DNA from: Homoserinimonas sp044769865 | GTDB lineage: Bacteria; Actinomycetota; Actinomycetes; Actinomycetales; Microbacteriaceae | DNA length: 64,000 nt | Direction: 5' to 3' | NCBI RefSeq assembly: GCF_044769865.1 | Contig: NZ_JBIZWA010000002.1 | Span: 659,733-723,732 of the forward strand | In this document: one piece after another, positions 55,534-64,000 of the stretch | Layout: each line of letters begins with the position of its first letter | Position numbering within the stretch: position 1 is the first letter of the stretch | Made by a program: the position numbers and the translations under genes | The notes under the pieces: generated by a model | The model's input: only the letters and a program-made list of their open reading frames with translations | Told to the model about the DNA's origin: nothing | Databases searched by the model: none

Positions 55534-56112
55534 CTACCGTCCCGCGGCGAGCGCCAGGGTGGCCGCGACGAGGATGCCGTTGCGCACGCGCCCCGCGCGG
55601 ATCGCGTCCAGCACCTCGTCGATCGCGACCCAGCGGAGCTCCATGTCGGCCTCCTCGTCGCCGCGCTCGAAGTCGTGCGTAACCGACTCGAGGCCGCGCG
55701 CGAGGTAGACGCGCAGAAGCTCGTCGCTCCCGCCCGGCGAGGTGAAGAACTCGAGCAGGGGGCTCCACTCGCGGGCCGAGAGGTCGGCCTCCTCCTCGAG
55801 TTCGCGCTTGGCCGCCTCCAGCGGGTCCTCACCCTCCTGGTCGAGCAGGCCGGCGGGGAGTTCCCAGTCACGCGTCGCGATGGGGTGGCGATACTGCTTG
55901 ATCACGAGCATCCGCTCATGCTCGTCGAGGGCGAGCACGGCGACGGCGCCCGTGTGCGCCACGTACTCGCGCACGATCTCGCCGTCGCCATAGCTGAACC
56001 GGTCGCGGCGCACGTCCCAGACAGCACCCTCGAACACCGTGTCGGAGGCGAGGATCGCCTGCGGCGCGGGCTCATCCGCGAGCAGCTGGTCACTCCCCCG
56101 CTCAGCGCTCAT
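55534..56112 (-). CDS. NUDIX hydrolase, ADP-ribose pyrophosphatase-like
   Basis: A 192-residue protein with the Nudix box GLLDQEGEDPLEAAKRELEE EADL, preceded by RDWELPAGL and VIKQYRHP, as in ADP-ribose pyrophosphatases. Removes ADP-ribose or similar dinucleotides. ATG 56112 lies 3 bases after the pyrG stop. Confidence 0.9.
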   Translation of the reverse strand: MSAERGSDQLLADEPAPQAILASDTVFEGAVWDVRRDRFSYGDGEIVREYVAHTGAVAVLALDEHERMLVIKQYRHPIATRDWELPAGLLDQEGEDPLEAAKRELEEEADLSAREWSPLLEFFTSPGGSDELLRVYLARGLESVTHDFERGDEEADMELRWVAIDEVLDAIRAGRVRNGILVAATLALAAGR

Positions 56113-56115
56113 CCC

Positions 56116-57822
56116 TCAGACCGCGGTGGTCTCGGATGCCTCGCTGACCTCGAAGAGGCGGCTCGCATTCTGCCGGTCGAGCGCTGCCGCGACAAGACCG
56201 GAGAAGAGCGGATGCGCGTTGTTGGGCCGCGAGCGCAGCTCCGGGTGTGCCTGCGTGCCCACATAGAACGGGTGCACGTCGCGCGGCAGCTCGACATACT
56301 CGACGAGCGTGCCGTCGGGCGAGGTGCCTGAGAACCACAGGCCGGCATCCGCGATCTGCTCGCGGTAGGCGTTGTTGACCTCGTAGCGGTGGCGGTGACG
56401 CTCGGATGCGCTCGGGCCGCCGTAGAGCTCCGAGACGAGCGAGCCCTCGGCGAGGGCTGCCTCGTAGAGACCGAGGCGCATGGTGCCACCCAGGTCGCCG
56501 CCCGCGATGATGTCGACCTGCTCCGCCATGGTCGCGATGACCGGCACGGGCGTGCCCGGGTCGAACTCGGTCGACGACGCACCGGCGAGGCCCGCGACAT
56601 CCCTCGCGTACTCGATCACCATGCACTGCAGGCCGAGGCACAGCCCGAGGGTCGGGATGCCGTTCTCCCGGGCGAAGCGCAGGGCGCCAAGCTTGCCCTC
56701 GATGCCACGGATGCCGAAGCCGCCCGGCACGCAGATACCGTCGAGGTGCGACAGCATGCGGGCAGCACCCTCGGGGGTCTCGCACTCGTCGGACGGCACC
56801 CACTCGAGACGCACGCGAGCATCGTTGGCGAAACCGCCCGCCTTGAGCGCCTCGGTGACGGAGAGGTAGGCGTCGGGCAGGTCGATGTACTTGCCGACGA
56901 GCCCGATCGTCACCTCGTGCTTGGGGTTGTGCACGACATCGAGCAGTTCCTGCCACCCGGTCCAGTCGACTGCGTCTGCCTCGAGGCCGAGGTGGTCGAT
57001 GATGTAGGCGTCGAGGCCCTGCTCGTGGAGGGTGCTCGGGATGTCGTAGATGCTGGATGCGTCGGGGCAGTTGACGACCGCCTCCGGGTCGACATCACAC
57101 ATGAGCGCGATCTTGCGGTTCATGCTGTCGGCGACGGGGCGGTCGGAACGCAACACGATGGCATCCGGCTGGATACCGATCGAACGCAGAGCCGCAACCG
57201 AGTGCTGGGTCGGCTTGGTCTTCTGCTCGCCCGCCGCACTGAGGTAGGGAACCAGCGAGACGTGCACGAAGAAGCAGTTGTTGCGGCCGAGCTCGTGGCG
57301 CACCTGGCGGGCCGCCTCGATGAAGGGCTGCGACTCGATGTCGCCGACGGTGCCGCCGATCTCGGTGATGATGACGTCGGGGCGGGGGCTTCCGTCGGCC
57401 GGCTCCTGCGCCTGCAGGCGCATCCGGCGCTTGATCTCGTCGGTGATGTGCGGGATGACCTGCACCGTGTCGCCCAGGTATTCGCCGCGACGCTCACGCG
57501 CGATCACGGTCGAATAGATCTGGCCCGTCGTGACGTTGGCGGCCTCGTCGAGGTTGATGTCGAGGAAGCGCTCGTAGTGCCCGATGTCGAGATCGGTCTC
57601 GGCACCGTCATCCGTCACGAAGACCTCACCGTGCTGGAAGGGGTTCATGGTCCCTGGATCCACGTTGAGATAGGGATCGAGCTTCTGCATGACGACGCGC
57701 AGACCGCGGGCCGTCAGGAGGTTGCCGAGGCTGGCCGCCGTGAGGCCCTTGCCCAGGGAGGAGACGACACCCCCAGTGACGAAGATGTGCTTGGTTGTGC
57801 CCGCGTTCGAATTGTCCACCAC
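56116..57822 (-). CDS. pyrG: CTP synthase
   Basis: A 568-residue enzyme. Synthetase half: KHIFVTGGVVSSLGKGLTAA, GTVGDIESQPFIEA; glutaminase half: GGFGIRGIEGK, LGLCLGLQCMVIEYAR with the catalytic Cys, and HPELRSRPN with the terminal His-Glu. Converts UTP to CTP with glutamine. The GTG codons at 57822 and 57819 are both candidates; family N-termini (VDNSN) support one of them. Confidence 0.95.
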   Translation of the reverse strand: MVDNSNAGTTKHIFVTGGVVSSLGKGLTAASLGNLLTARGLRVVMQKLDPYLNVDPGTMNPFQHGEVFVTDDGAETDLDIGHYERFLDINLDEAANVTTGQIYSTVIARERRGEYLGDTVQVIPHITDEIKRRMRLQAQEPADGSPRPDVIITEIGGTVGDIESQPFIEAARQVRHELGRNNCFFVHVSLVPYLSAAGEQKTKPTQHSVAALRSIGIQPDAIVLRSDRPVADSMNRKIALMCDVDPEAVVNCPDASSIYDIPSTLHEQGLDAYIIDHLGLEADAVDWTGWQELLDVVHNPKHEVTIGLVGKYIDLPDAYLSVTEALKAGGFANDARVRLEWVPSDECETPEGAARMLSHLDGICVPGGFGIRGIEGKLGALRFARENGIPTLGLCLGLQCMVIEYARDVAGLAGASSTEFDPGTPVPVIATMAEQVDIIAGGDLGGTMRLGLYEAALAEGSLVSELYGGPSASERHRHRYEVNNAYREQIADAGLWFSGTSPDGTLVEYVELPRDVHPFYVGTQAHPELRSRPNNAHPLFSGLVAAALDRQNASRLFEVSEASETTAV

Positions 57823-57851
57823 GGGTTTGCAGCCTATCACCGGCGTCTGCG

Positions 57852-59552
57852 TTATTCGGCGGCGAGCTCCAGCAGTTCTCGCGCGTGTTCGAGGCCGCTT
57901 GAGGAGTCGGGGAGGCCCGAGAGCAGTCGCGCCATCTCTGCAGTGCGCTCCTCGCCCGTCAACTGGCGCACGCTGCTGGCCGTCACGGAGCCGTCGCTGT
58001 CTTTCACGACCGAGAGATGGTTGCTCGCAAATGCCGCAACCTGGGCCAGATGCGTGACGACGATGACCTGCGAACGCTCCGCGAGTCGGGCGAGTCGTCG
58101 ACCGATCTCGATCGCCGCGGCACCGCCGACGCCCGCATCCACCTCATCGAAGACGAAGGTCGGCACGGGGTCGCTGCCCGCCAGCACGACCTCGATCGCG
58201 AGCATGACCCGCGAGAGCTCGCCCCCGGATGCGCCCCGGCCGAGCGGGCGCGGTTCCGCGCCCGGGTGGGGCTGCAGGAGCAGGGCGACCTGGTCCTTCC
58301 CGCTGAGCCCATATTCCGCCCGCTCCGTGACCTCGACCGCGAGGGTCGCGTCGGGCATCGCGAGCGCGCTCAGTTCGGCGCTGACCTCGTCGCCGAGCCT
58401 GCCGGCCGCGGCGGCCCGGATGTCGTGCAGTCGGGAGGCGAGCGTTCCGATCTGCTCCCTGCTGCGCTCGACGGATGCCGAGAGCTCGCTGATGCGGTCG
58501 CTGTCACTGTCGAGTTCGAGGAGTCGTGTGCTGCCCTCGTCGACGAACGCGATGACGTCACCCAGGGTCGGCCCGTACTTCCGCGTGAGCGTCGCAAGTT
58601 CTGCCCGGCGCTCCTGGAGGCGCTCGAGTTCCGTCGCGGCCTCGGCGTCGAGCCCGCCCAGGTAGCTCGCCAACTGTGAGCCGAGGTCGGCAACCACGAA
58701 GGAGGCGCTCGTCACGGCTTCGGCGATCGAGGCGAGCGAGGCATCGTGGTCCGACACCCGCTCGAGCTGTCGGCGCGCGGCATCGAGGAGCGTTGCGGCG
58801 GCCGGAGTCTCATCGAGGTCCCCGGCCAGGAGCACGCGGGCCGACTCGGCGGCGAGGCGCAGGTCCTCAAGGTTTCCGAGGCGCTCGATGCGCTCATCGA
58901 GCTGCGTGTCCTCATCGGCCAGCGGCTCGACCGCCTCGATCTCGTCGAGCGCTCCGCGCAGCTCCTCGGCCTCGCGCGCGCGCCGGTCCCGCTCGGCCAC
59001 GAGCACATCGAGCTCGCCCTGACTGTCCTGCCACTCGCGGTACACCGAGTGGTACTCCGCAAGCACCGTTGCGAGTTCCTCGCCCGCGAAACGGTCGAGT
59101 GCCTCACGCTGGGCAGTGGACGACTTGAGGCGCAACTGCTCCGACTGGCCGTGCACGACCACCAGCTGGCTGCCCAACTCGGCGAGCACACCGACGGGGG
59201 CCGAGCGCCCCCCGACAACGGCTCGGCTGCGTCCCTCCGCAGTGACGCTGCGGTTCAGGATGAGCTCGGCACGACTGCCGCCGATGGGGTCGACCTCGCC
59301 ACCGGCATCCGAGACCCGCTCGGCCACGAGGCTGCCCTCGTCGATGAGCCACCGGCCCTCAACGGATGCTGCGGGGTTGCCCTTGCGCACGACGCCGCTG
59401 TCGGCGCGGGCCCCCAGCAGGAGTCCAAGCGCCGTCACCACCATGGTCTTGCCCGCACCCGTCTCACCCGTGAGCGCAGTGAACCCTGGCCCGAGCGGCA
59501 GGCTCGCCTCGCCGATGACCCCGAGATTGCGGATCTGGATCTCCTCGATCAC
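57852..59552 (-). CDS. recN: DNA repair protein RecN
   Basis: A 566-residue SMC-like ATPase: N-terminal GETGAGKTMVVTAL (Walker A), long coiled coil in the middle, and C-terminal signature GASGGELSRVMLAIEVVL, FDEVDAGVGGAAA (Walker B) and VTHLAQVAA. It acts at double-strand breaks. GTG start at 59552 (IEEIQIRNLGVIGEA). Lies between nadK and pyrG as usual. Confidence 0.95.
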   Translation of the reverse strand: MIEEIQIRNLGVIGEASLPLGPGFTALTGETGAGKTMVVTALGLLLGARADSGVVRKGNPAASVEGRWLIDEGSLVAERVSDAGGEVDPIGGSRAELILNRSVTAEGRSRAVVGGRSAPVGVLAELGSQLVVVHGQSEQLRLKSSTAQREALDRFAGEELATVLAEYHSVYREWQDSQGELDVLVAERDRRAREAEELRGALDEIEAVEPLADEDTQLDERIERLGNLEDLRLAAESARVLLAGDLDETPAAATLLDAARRQLERVSDHDASLASIAEAVTSASFVVADLGSQLASYLGGLDAEAATELERLQERRAELATLTRKYGPTLGDVIAFVDEGSTRLLELDSDSDRISELSASVERSREQIGTLASRLHDIRAAAAGRLGDEVSAELSALAMPDATLAVEVTERAEYGLSGKDQVALLLQPHPGAEPRPLGRGASGGELSRVMLAIEVVLAGSDPVPTFVFDEVDAGVGGAAAIEIGRRLARLAERSQVIVVTHLAQVAAFASNHLSVVKDSDGSVTASSVRQLTGEERTAEMARLLSGLPDSSSGLEHARELLELAAE

Positions 59553-59579
59553 CTCACGCCCTCCCCACGTACTGCCGAG

Positions 59580-60554
59580 TCACTCATGTGCCGCCTGGAT
59601 CGGGACCTCGCGCGTTGCCGTGCTCTCCGGTCCTCGCCACCCAGCAACGGGAAGCTGGAACTTGTTGACCAACCGATCGGTGAATGGCGCCTCGTGCAAT
59701 CGCGCCAAGCGCACCGGCAACTCGGAACGCCGCACGACCACGCGGGCACCCGGCGGCAGGTCCCAGGTGCGCCGACCGTCGCACCACAACACTCCCGTGC
59801 CCTGCGTGCGGTCGAGTACCTCGACGGCCAGCACCGAGTCAGGGCCAACGACGAGCGGGCGTGCGAAGAGAGCGTGAGCGCTGAGCGGCACGAGCAGCAA
59901 CGCGTCCACCCCTGGCCACACCACCGGTCCCCCCGCCGAGAACGAATACGCCGTCGACCCGGTCGGCGTCGACATCACCACGCCATCGCAACCGAACGAC
60001 GAGAGTGGCCGCCGGTCGACCTCGATGACGACCTCGAGCATACGTTCGCGGCTCGCCTTCTCGACCGTCGCCTCATTGAGCGCCCAGGTCTCGTAGGCGA
60101 CCGCGTTGCCGACCTTGACCCGCACGTCGAGCGTCATACGCTGCTCCACGAGGTAGTCGCGGTTGAGGGCACGACGCACCGTCTCGGCGAGATCGTCGCG
60201 CTCGCTCTCGGCGAGGAAGCCCACGTGCCCAAGGTTCACGCCGAGGATGGGAGCCGAGCAGCCGCGCAGCAGTTCCGCCGCGCGAAGGATCGTGCCGTCG
60301 CCGCCCAGCACGATACCGAGCTCGAGCATGTCGATCGAGACGTCCTCGCCCAGCACGCGAATCGTCTCGAGCGCGGGGTCATGCTTGATGAGGTCCTGGC
60401 GTTCCTCTCGCGTCGTGACCGCCGCGACCCCGCCGTCGAGCAATTCGCGACAGACCTGCGCCGCCGCAGCGAGCGATTCCGTGCGACCCGTGTGGGAGAC
60501 GACAAGGATGCTGCGTGCGCCCGCCACAGTGGACGAACCGTCACCTGCACTCAC
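59580..60554 (-). CDS. nadK: NAD kinase
   Basis: A 324-residue kinase with LGGDGTILRAAELL (the GGDGT motif), GVNLGHVGFLAE, LNEATVEKASRERM, and CDGVVMSTPTGSTAYSFSAG plus GGPVVWPG. Phosphorylates NAD to NADP. GTG start at 60554. The unusual C-terminal ending (REVPIQAAHE) is family variable. Confidence 0.95.
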   Translation of the reverse strand: MSAGDGSSTVAGARSILVVSHTGRTESLAAAAQVCRELLDGGVAAVTTREERQDLIKHDPALETIRVLGEDVSIDMLELGIVLGGDGTILRAAELLRGCSAPILGVNLGHVGFLAESERDDLAETVRRALNRDYLVEQRMTLDVRVKVGNAVAYETWALNEATVEKASRERMLEVVIEVDRRPLSSFGCDGVVMSTPTGSTAYSFSAGGPVVWPGVDALLLVPLSAHALFARPLVVGPDSVLAVEVLDRTQGTGVLWCDGRRTWDLPPGARVVVRRSELPVRLARLHEAPFTDRLVNKFQLPVAGWRGPESTATREVPIQAAHE

Positions 60555-60585
60555 TCGGCACTCCCTAGTGGTCTGGCCAACCGGG

Positions 60586-61374
60586 TCACCGGCTCAGCTC
60601 TGAAACGCGCTCCAACCATTCTGTCGGATTGCTGCCGACAGTGCTGAGATGCACGAGGTACTCGTGATTACCCGCGCCGCCGAGGATTGGTGAGGAGACG
60701 ATACCCGCCGTGCCGAGCCCAGCATCCCAGGCGCTCCACAGCACGGTCGCCACGGCGTCCGCCCTCAGGCCGGGGTCACGCACGATTCCCTCGCGGATGC
60801 CCGTGCGCCCCACCTCGAACTGCGGCTTCACGAGGAGCACGAGGTCGGCTCCCTCGGCGGCCGTCCGCACGAGGGCCGGGATGATCATGGTGAGGCTGAT
60901 GAACGACAGGTCACCCACCACGAGGTCGGGCGCCATCGGCTCACCCACGGCCTCTGCGAGCGATGGCGGGCTGAGCTCGCGGGCATTGAACCCCTCCACG
61001 ACTGTGACGCGGGGGTCGGCCGCAACCTCGGCCGCGAGCTGCCCATGCCCCACATCAAGGGCGACCACCCGCGCGACGCCGCGCTCGCACAGCACCTGCG
61101 TGAATCCGCCCGTCGAGGCCCCGACATCCAGCGCCGTGCGGCCGGCAACCGAGATCGCGAAAGCGTCCAGCGCCGCGACCAGCTTGTGGGCGGCGCGGCT
61201 GACATAGTGGTCGGCGCCCGCAACCTCGATCACGCTCGAGTCGAGCACCTGCTGCGACGACTTCACCGCCTGCACGCCGTCCACGCTCACGAGGCCGTCG
61301 GCGATCAGACGCGCGGCGTGGGTGCGCGATCGAGCGAGTCCGCGCGCGGCAAGTGCCGCGTCGAGGCGGGTCGT
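60586..61374 (-). CDS. tlyA: TlyA: 2'-O-methyltransferase for 16S/23S rRNA; no canonical start codon
   Basis: A 262-residue protein: S4-like N-terminus TRLDAALAARGLARSRTHAA, SAM site LDVGASTGGFTQVL, and catalytic KPQFEVGRTGIREG. TlyA methylates C1409/C1920 equivalents and sets capreomycin sensitivity. The frame has no ATG, GTG or TTG near its N-terminus: homologues begin MTRLDA, and here the aligned codon is ACG (61374-61372), directly after the TGA of the small gene (TGAGACG). An ATC at 61383 follows a strong GGGGGAG. Either a non-AUG start or a base error. Confidence 0.85.
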   Translation of the reverse strand, partial: TTRLDAALAARGLARSRTHAARLIADGLVSVDGVQAVKSSQQVLDSSVIEVAGADHYVSRAAHKLVAALDAFAISVAGRTALDVGASTGGFTQVLCERGVARVVALDVGHGQLAAEVAADPRVTVVEGFNARELSPPSLAEAVGEPMAPDLVVGDLSFISLTMIIPALVRTAAEGADLVLLVKPQFEVGRTGIREGIVRDPGLRADAVATVLWSAWDAGLGTAGIVSSPILGGAGNHEYLVHLSTVGSNPTEWLERVSELSR

Positions 61375-61375
61375 C

Positions 61376-61543
61376 TCAGCGATGCGAGTGCTCCCCCGCC
61401 TCGAGCATGGCGAGCAGCTCGTCGTGCACCTGCACGAAGGCCTCCGCGCGCTGCTCGAGCGGCTGATCCTCGATGACGCGCAGTCGAGACACGAACTCGC
61501 CATCAGCGACGGCGTCGTCACGCACGGGTTGCTCCTGGTCCAT
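61376..61543 (-). CDS. Small conserved actinobacterial protein upstream of tlyA
   Basis: A 55-residue acidic protein (RLRVIEDQPLEQRAEAFVQV then HDELLAMLEAGE) that commonly lies between a HAD hydrolase and tlyA. Function unknown. Start M at 61543; it ends with TGA just before the tlyA frame, so the two are coupled. Confidence 0.7.
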   Translation of the reverse strand: MDQEQPVRDDAVADGEFVSRLRVIEDQPLEQRAEAFVQVHDELLAMLEAGEHSHR

Positions 61544-61588
61544 GCCCCAATTCCACCACACGCGACCCCGAAGCCGTCGACGGCCCGC

Positions 61589-62554
61589 TCAGCGCGCGAT
61601 GCGCAGGGCGTCGAGCAGCGGGCCGGTCACGTCAATCGCGAAGATCGCCATCCCGGAACCCCACACGGCAGCGGATGCCGCGCGCACGAGATCCGCAAAA
61701 TTCCCGGCTTCCACGAGCTCGAGTGTCCGCCCCACGAGCCGCACGGCAGAACCACCCACTCGCGTGACGCCATCCGCCTCGCTCAGGACCTCGGGATAGG
61801 GCGCGTCAAGCTCCGACAGGTCACCCAGGATCACATCGGGACGCATCGAGGGGTCGGCCGCGAGCAACTGGCGCGCCCCGTCGATGCCGGTCAGCACGAG
61901 CGCCGAACGAAGGCCGGTCCGGTTGGCGCCCAGGATGTCGGTGTCGAGCCGGTCGCCCACGAACAGGGCCGTGCGTGCACCGAATCGTTCCATCGCCGCC
62001 TCGAAGATGGGCGTCTCGGGCTTGCCCGCAATCACGGGAAGCCTCGCCACGGCCGTGTGCACGGCGGAGACGAGGGTGCCATTGCCCGGCGCGACGCCGC
62101 GCGCCAGCGGGATCGTCCAGTCGTTGTTCGTCGCAACCCAGGGCCGCTCGGCGTGGTCCCCCTGCAGCGCGTAGGCAGCCTCCGCCAGGTCCTTCCATCC
62201 GACCTCGGGCGAGAAGCCCTGCACGACGGCGGCCGTCGCGTCACTCGCGGTGCGCACCGGCGTGAGGCCCGCGCGCTCCACCTCCACGATGAGGCCCTCT
62301 CCCCCGACCACGAGCACCTCGGCACCCTCATCAACGAGCCCAAGCAGCAGTCGCGCCGCTGCTTGCGAGGAGGTGACGACATCCGATTCGGATGCCGGCA
62401 GCCCGAGCCGCTGCAGGTGCTCGGCCACCGAGGCCGCCGTGCGCGAGGCGTTGTTCGTCAGGTATCCGACACGAAGCGTCGTGGACGTCAGGCTCTCGAC
62501 CGCCGCAGGGATGGCGTGGTCGCCCTTGTAGACGACACCGTCAAGGTCGACCAT
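61589..62554 (-). CDS. HAD-IIA family phosphatase (NagD-like)
   Basis: A 321-residue protein with motif I MVDLDGVVYKG, motif II YLTNNASRT, cap segment, motif III Lys in IAGKPETPIF and motif IV VGDRLDTDILGANRTGL. Such enzymes dephosphorylate sugar phosphates or pyridoxal phosphate. The ATG at 62554 places motif I at residue 3; the frame is open upstream without a standard start, so 15-20 further residues are possible. Confidence 0.85.
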   Translation of the reverse strand: MVDLDGVVYKGDHAIPAAVESLTSTTLRVGYLTNNASRTAASVAEHLQRLGLPASESDVVTSSQAAARLLLGLVDEGAEVLVVGGEGLIVEVERAGLTPVRTASDATAAVVQGFSPEVGWKDLAEAAYALQGDHAERPWVATNNDWTIPLARGVAPGNGTLVSAVHTAVARLPVIAGKPETPIFEAAMERFGARTALFVGDRLDTDILGANRTGLRSALVLTGIDGARQLLAADPSMRPDVILGDLSELDAPYPEVLSEADGVTRVGGSAVRLVGRTLELVEAGNFADLVRAASAAVWGSGMAIFAIDVTGPLLDALRIAR

Positions 62555-62612
62555 GACGCAGTCGATTCCACTGAGCGGAGTCTCCCCCGCCCGAAGGGCC
62601 GTCGCGCTGCGC

Positions 62613-63974
62613 TCAGTCGTTGCTGGTGTCGTCGTTCGGTCCTGCGTTCCCTGCGTCGGCGCCGCCTTCGCCTGGGGCGACCCCACCTGTGTCGTCGCTG
62701 ACGAGTGTGCTGCCTTCGTCGTCGGCTTCCTCTTCAAAAACCTCAATGACATCCTCTTCATTCGACATTTCGCCAGCGAGCGCTGCCGCCGCGATATCGG
62801 CGCGGCGGTACCAATCTTCGGCGTCCCCGTCGCGGCCGAGGTCCTCGAGCACGGCGGCATAGGCCGAGAACAGCGCGGGGCTCCAACTGTAGGCACGTTC
62901 CGGATCCAGCTGCGGAATCTCCAATTCCAGGAGAGCAGCATCTGTCTGCCCGAGGTCGAGCCTGGCTCCCGACATCGCGATGGCGAGTTCCACCTGGACA
63001 TCCACAGGAAGGGTCTCGCGCGGCACCGAGCGGCCAAGCTCAAGCGCCCGGTCGGGCCGGCCGAGACCCCGCTCAGAATCGACCATCATCGGCAGCTGGT
63101 CATCCCGGCCGGAGATGCGCCGGTAGGTGCGCAGTTCGCGCAGCGCCAGGGCAAAATCACCGACCGCGTAGGCCGTGATCGCAAGGGACTCACGCACAAC
63201 CGCGATGCGCCCGGCCTTGCGAGCAGCGGATGTCGCGTGGCGGTGTGCGAGCTCCGGGTCCTCATCGATCAACCGCGCCGCCATCACGAGATGGGTGGCG
63301 ACGACATCGGCGTTCTCTTTGGCCAGCGTCTTCAGCTGTGCACGCGCGACACGGTCGAGCTGGTCGGGCCGCACGTCCGAGGGAATATGCGGGTCATCGT
63401 GCCGGTTGCGCACGGAACGGATGCCGTAGGGGTCACGATCCTCCATCGGCTCGCGATCGCGCGCATCCCGGTCCCCGCGGGCCGGCTTGCCGTCCTTGGT
63501 CCAGACCCCGTCCCGGCCGGAACCACCGGGGCGCCGAGGACCGGAAGGCCGGCCGCCACGCTCGGGTCGACCACCGTCGTTCCAGCGAGGCCGCGACTCG
63601 GAGCCGCCGCGTGCTGATCCGGATGCACGCTCGCCGTCGCGACGAGGCCGCTCCCCGTCCCTGCGCGGAGCATCGCCATCACGACGCGGGCGATCGCCGT
63701 CGCGGCGTGCGGAATCGCCGTCGCGACGGGGGCGATCCCCATCCCGACGAGCGCGCGACTCGCCGCTGCCCGGCTGGTCCTCCGAGCGCCGCGGACGGTC
63801 ATCGTCACGGAAAGGCCGAGCGTCGTCGCCGCCGCGTCGGGCGTCGCCTGAACCGGGGGCGTCACGCCGCGGGGGCTTACTACCGCGCGGTTGGCCCTTC
63901 GCGGGGCCGCGGCGGTCATCGCGAGCGCCGTCAGGGCGCTCACCTGGTCGGCGGGGACGATCTGATTCGCTCAC
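62613..63974 (-). CDS. TPR-like protein with disordered Arg/Asp/Gly-rich N-terminus
   Basis: A 453-residue protein. Residues 1-190 are disordered and highly charged, with repeats RRDGDRP/RRDGERP (about nine units); residues 195-400 are helical repeats (AHRHATSAARKAGRIAVVRE, LALRELRTYRRISG) resembling TPR. The acidic tail (EEDVIEVFEEEADDEG) is also disordered. Members occur next to HAD/TlyA genes in Microbacteriaceae; function unknown, possibly RNA-related. Start ATG 63974. Opposite-strand frames here are shadows of the repeats. Confidence 0.8.
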   Translation of the reverse strand: MSESDRPRRPGERPDGARDDRRGPAKGQPRGSKPPRRDAPGSGDARRGGDDARPFRDDDRPRRSEDQPGSGESRARRDGDRPRRDGDSARRDGDRPRRDGDAPRRDGERPRRDGERASGSARGGSESRPRWNDGGRPERGGRPSGPRRPGGSGRDGVWTKDGKPARGDRDARDREPMEDRDPYGIRSVRNRHDDPHIPSDVRPDQLDRVARAQLKTLAKENADVVATHLVMAARLIDEDPELAHRHATSAARKAGRIAVVRESLAITAYAVGDFALALRELRTYRRISGRDDQLPMMVDSERGLGRPDRALELGRSVPRETLPVDVQVELAIAMSGARLDLGQTDAALLELEIPQLDPERAYSWSPALFSAYAAVLEDLGRDGDAEDWYRRADIAAAALAGEMSNEEDVIEVFEEEADDEGSTLVSDDTGGVAPGEGGADAGNAGPNDDTSND

Positions 63975-64000
63975 GAATATTCTCCTGATTGGTCCCGGTG

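Noticed and set aside
56389..58665. 758-residue plus-strand frame
   Set aside because: Shadow of pyrG and recN; the high GC keeps opposite frames open.
58746..60647. 633-residue plus-strand frame
   Set aside because: Shadow of recN and nadK.

Overview
This is a high-GC actinobacterial chromosome segment. The gene order of its right third (TPR protein, HAD phosphatase, tlyA, NAD kinase, recN, pyrG, NUDIX, xerD, parA, scpA, scpB, rluB, tyrA, cmk, der) and the many GGATGC/GCATCC codons in reading frames suggest Microbacteriaceae. All calls come from reading the sequence; no database search was run.

Layout. 0-11.3 kb is accessory chromosome: a Rox-like FAD monooxygenase, an acyltransferase-like membrane protein, DUF3151, a beta-helix protein, DUF1801, a Cof-type phosphatase, an alcohol dehydrogenase, and a CmtR-type metalloregulator with its CDF transporter. 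Between 3.4 and 9.0 kb it is littered with broken genes: a nuclease with an in-frame stop, a winged-helix protein with an internal deletion, and four 5'-truncated fragments meeting at two junctions.

11.5-41.3 kb looks like a roughly 30-kb genomic island. It ends at a tRNA-Pro(GGG) gene, and its two ends carry diverged direct repeats containing the tRNA 3' end plus a hairpin. Its cargo, left to right: a secreted BspA-type leucine-rich-repeat protein; a complete IS481 copy with a 6-bp target duplication; a decayed secreted nuclease sharing a triple DUF5648 module with the BspA protein; a PD-(D/E)XK protein; a tight five-gene operon (HTH, two methyltransferase polypeptides, GIY-YIG-helicase, DUF262-HNH) that reads as a restriction/defence system; then a block with three paralogous HTH/MbcA-like small proteins, a metallophosphoesterase, a CoiA-like nuclease, a helicase-associated-domain protein, three tyrosine-recombinase-like proteins that lack most canonical catalytic residues, and a DDE transposase-like protein. 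The last two recombinase-like genes and the DDE gene occupy the place next to the tRNA where an island integrase is expected.

41.6-48 kb holds three tandem genes that each fuse two TetR units, then NUDIX, a luciferase-like oxidoreductase and a serine hydrolase. 48-64 kb is conserved core on the minus strand: nucleotide and amino-acid metabolism (PyrG, Cmk, TyrA), chromosome segregation (ParA, ScpA, ScpB, XerD), DNA repair (RecN), ribosome biogenesis (Der, RluB, TlyA) and NAD kinase, in overlapping or closely spaced genes that are probably cotranscribed.
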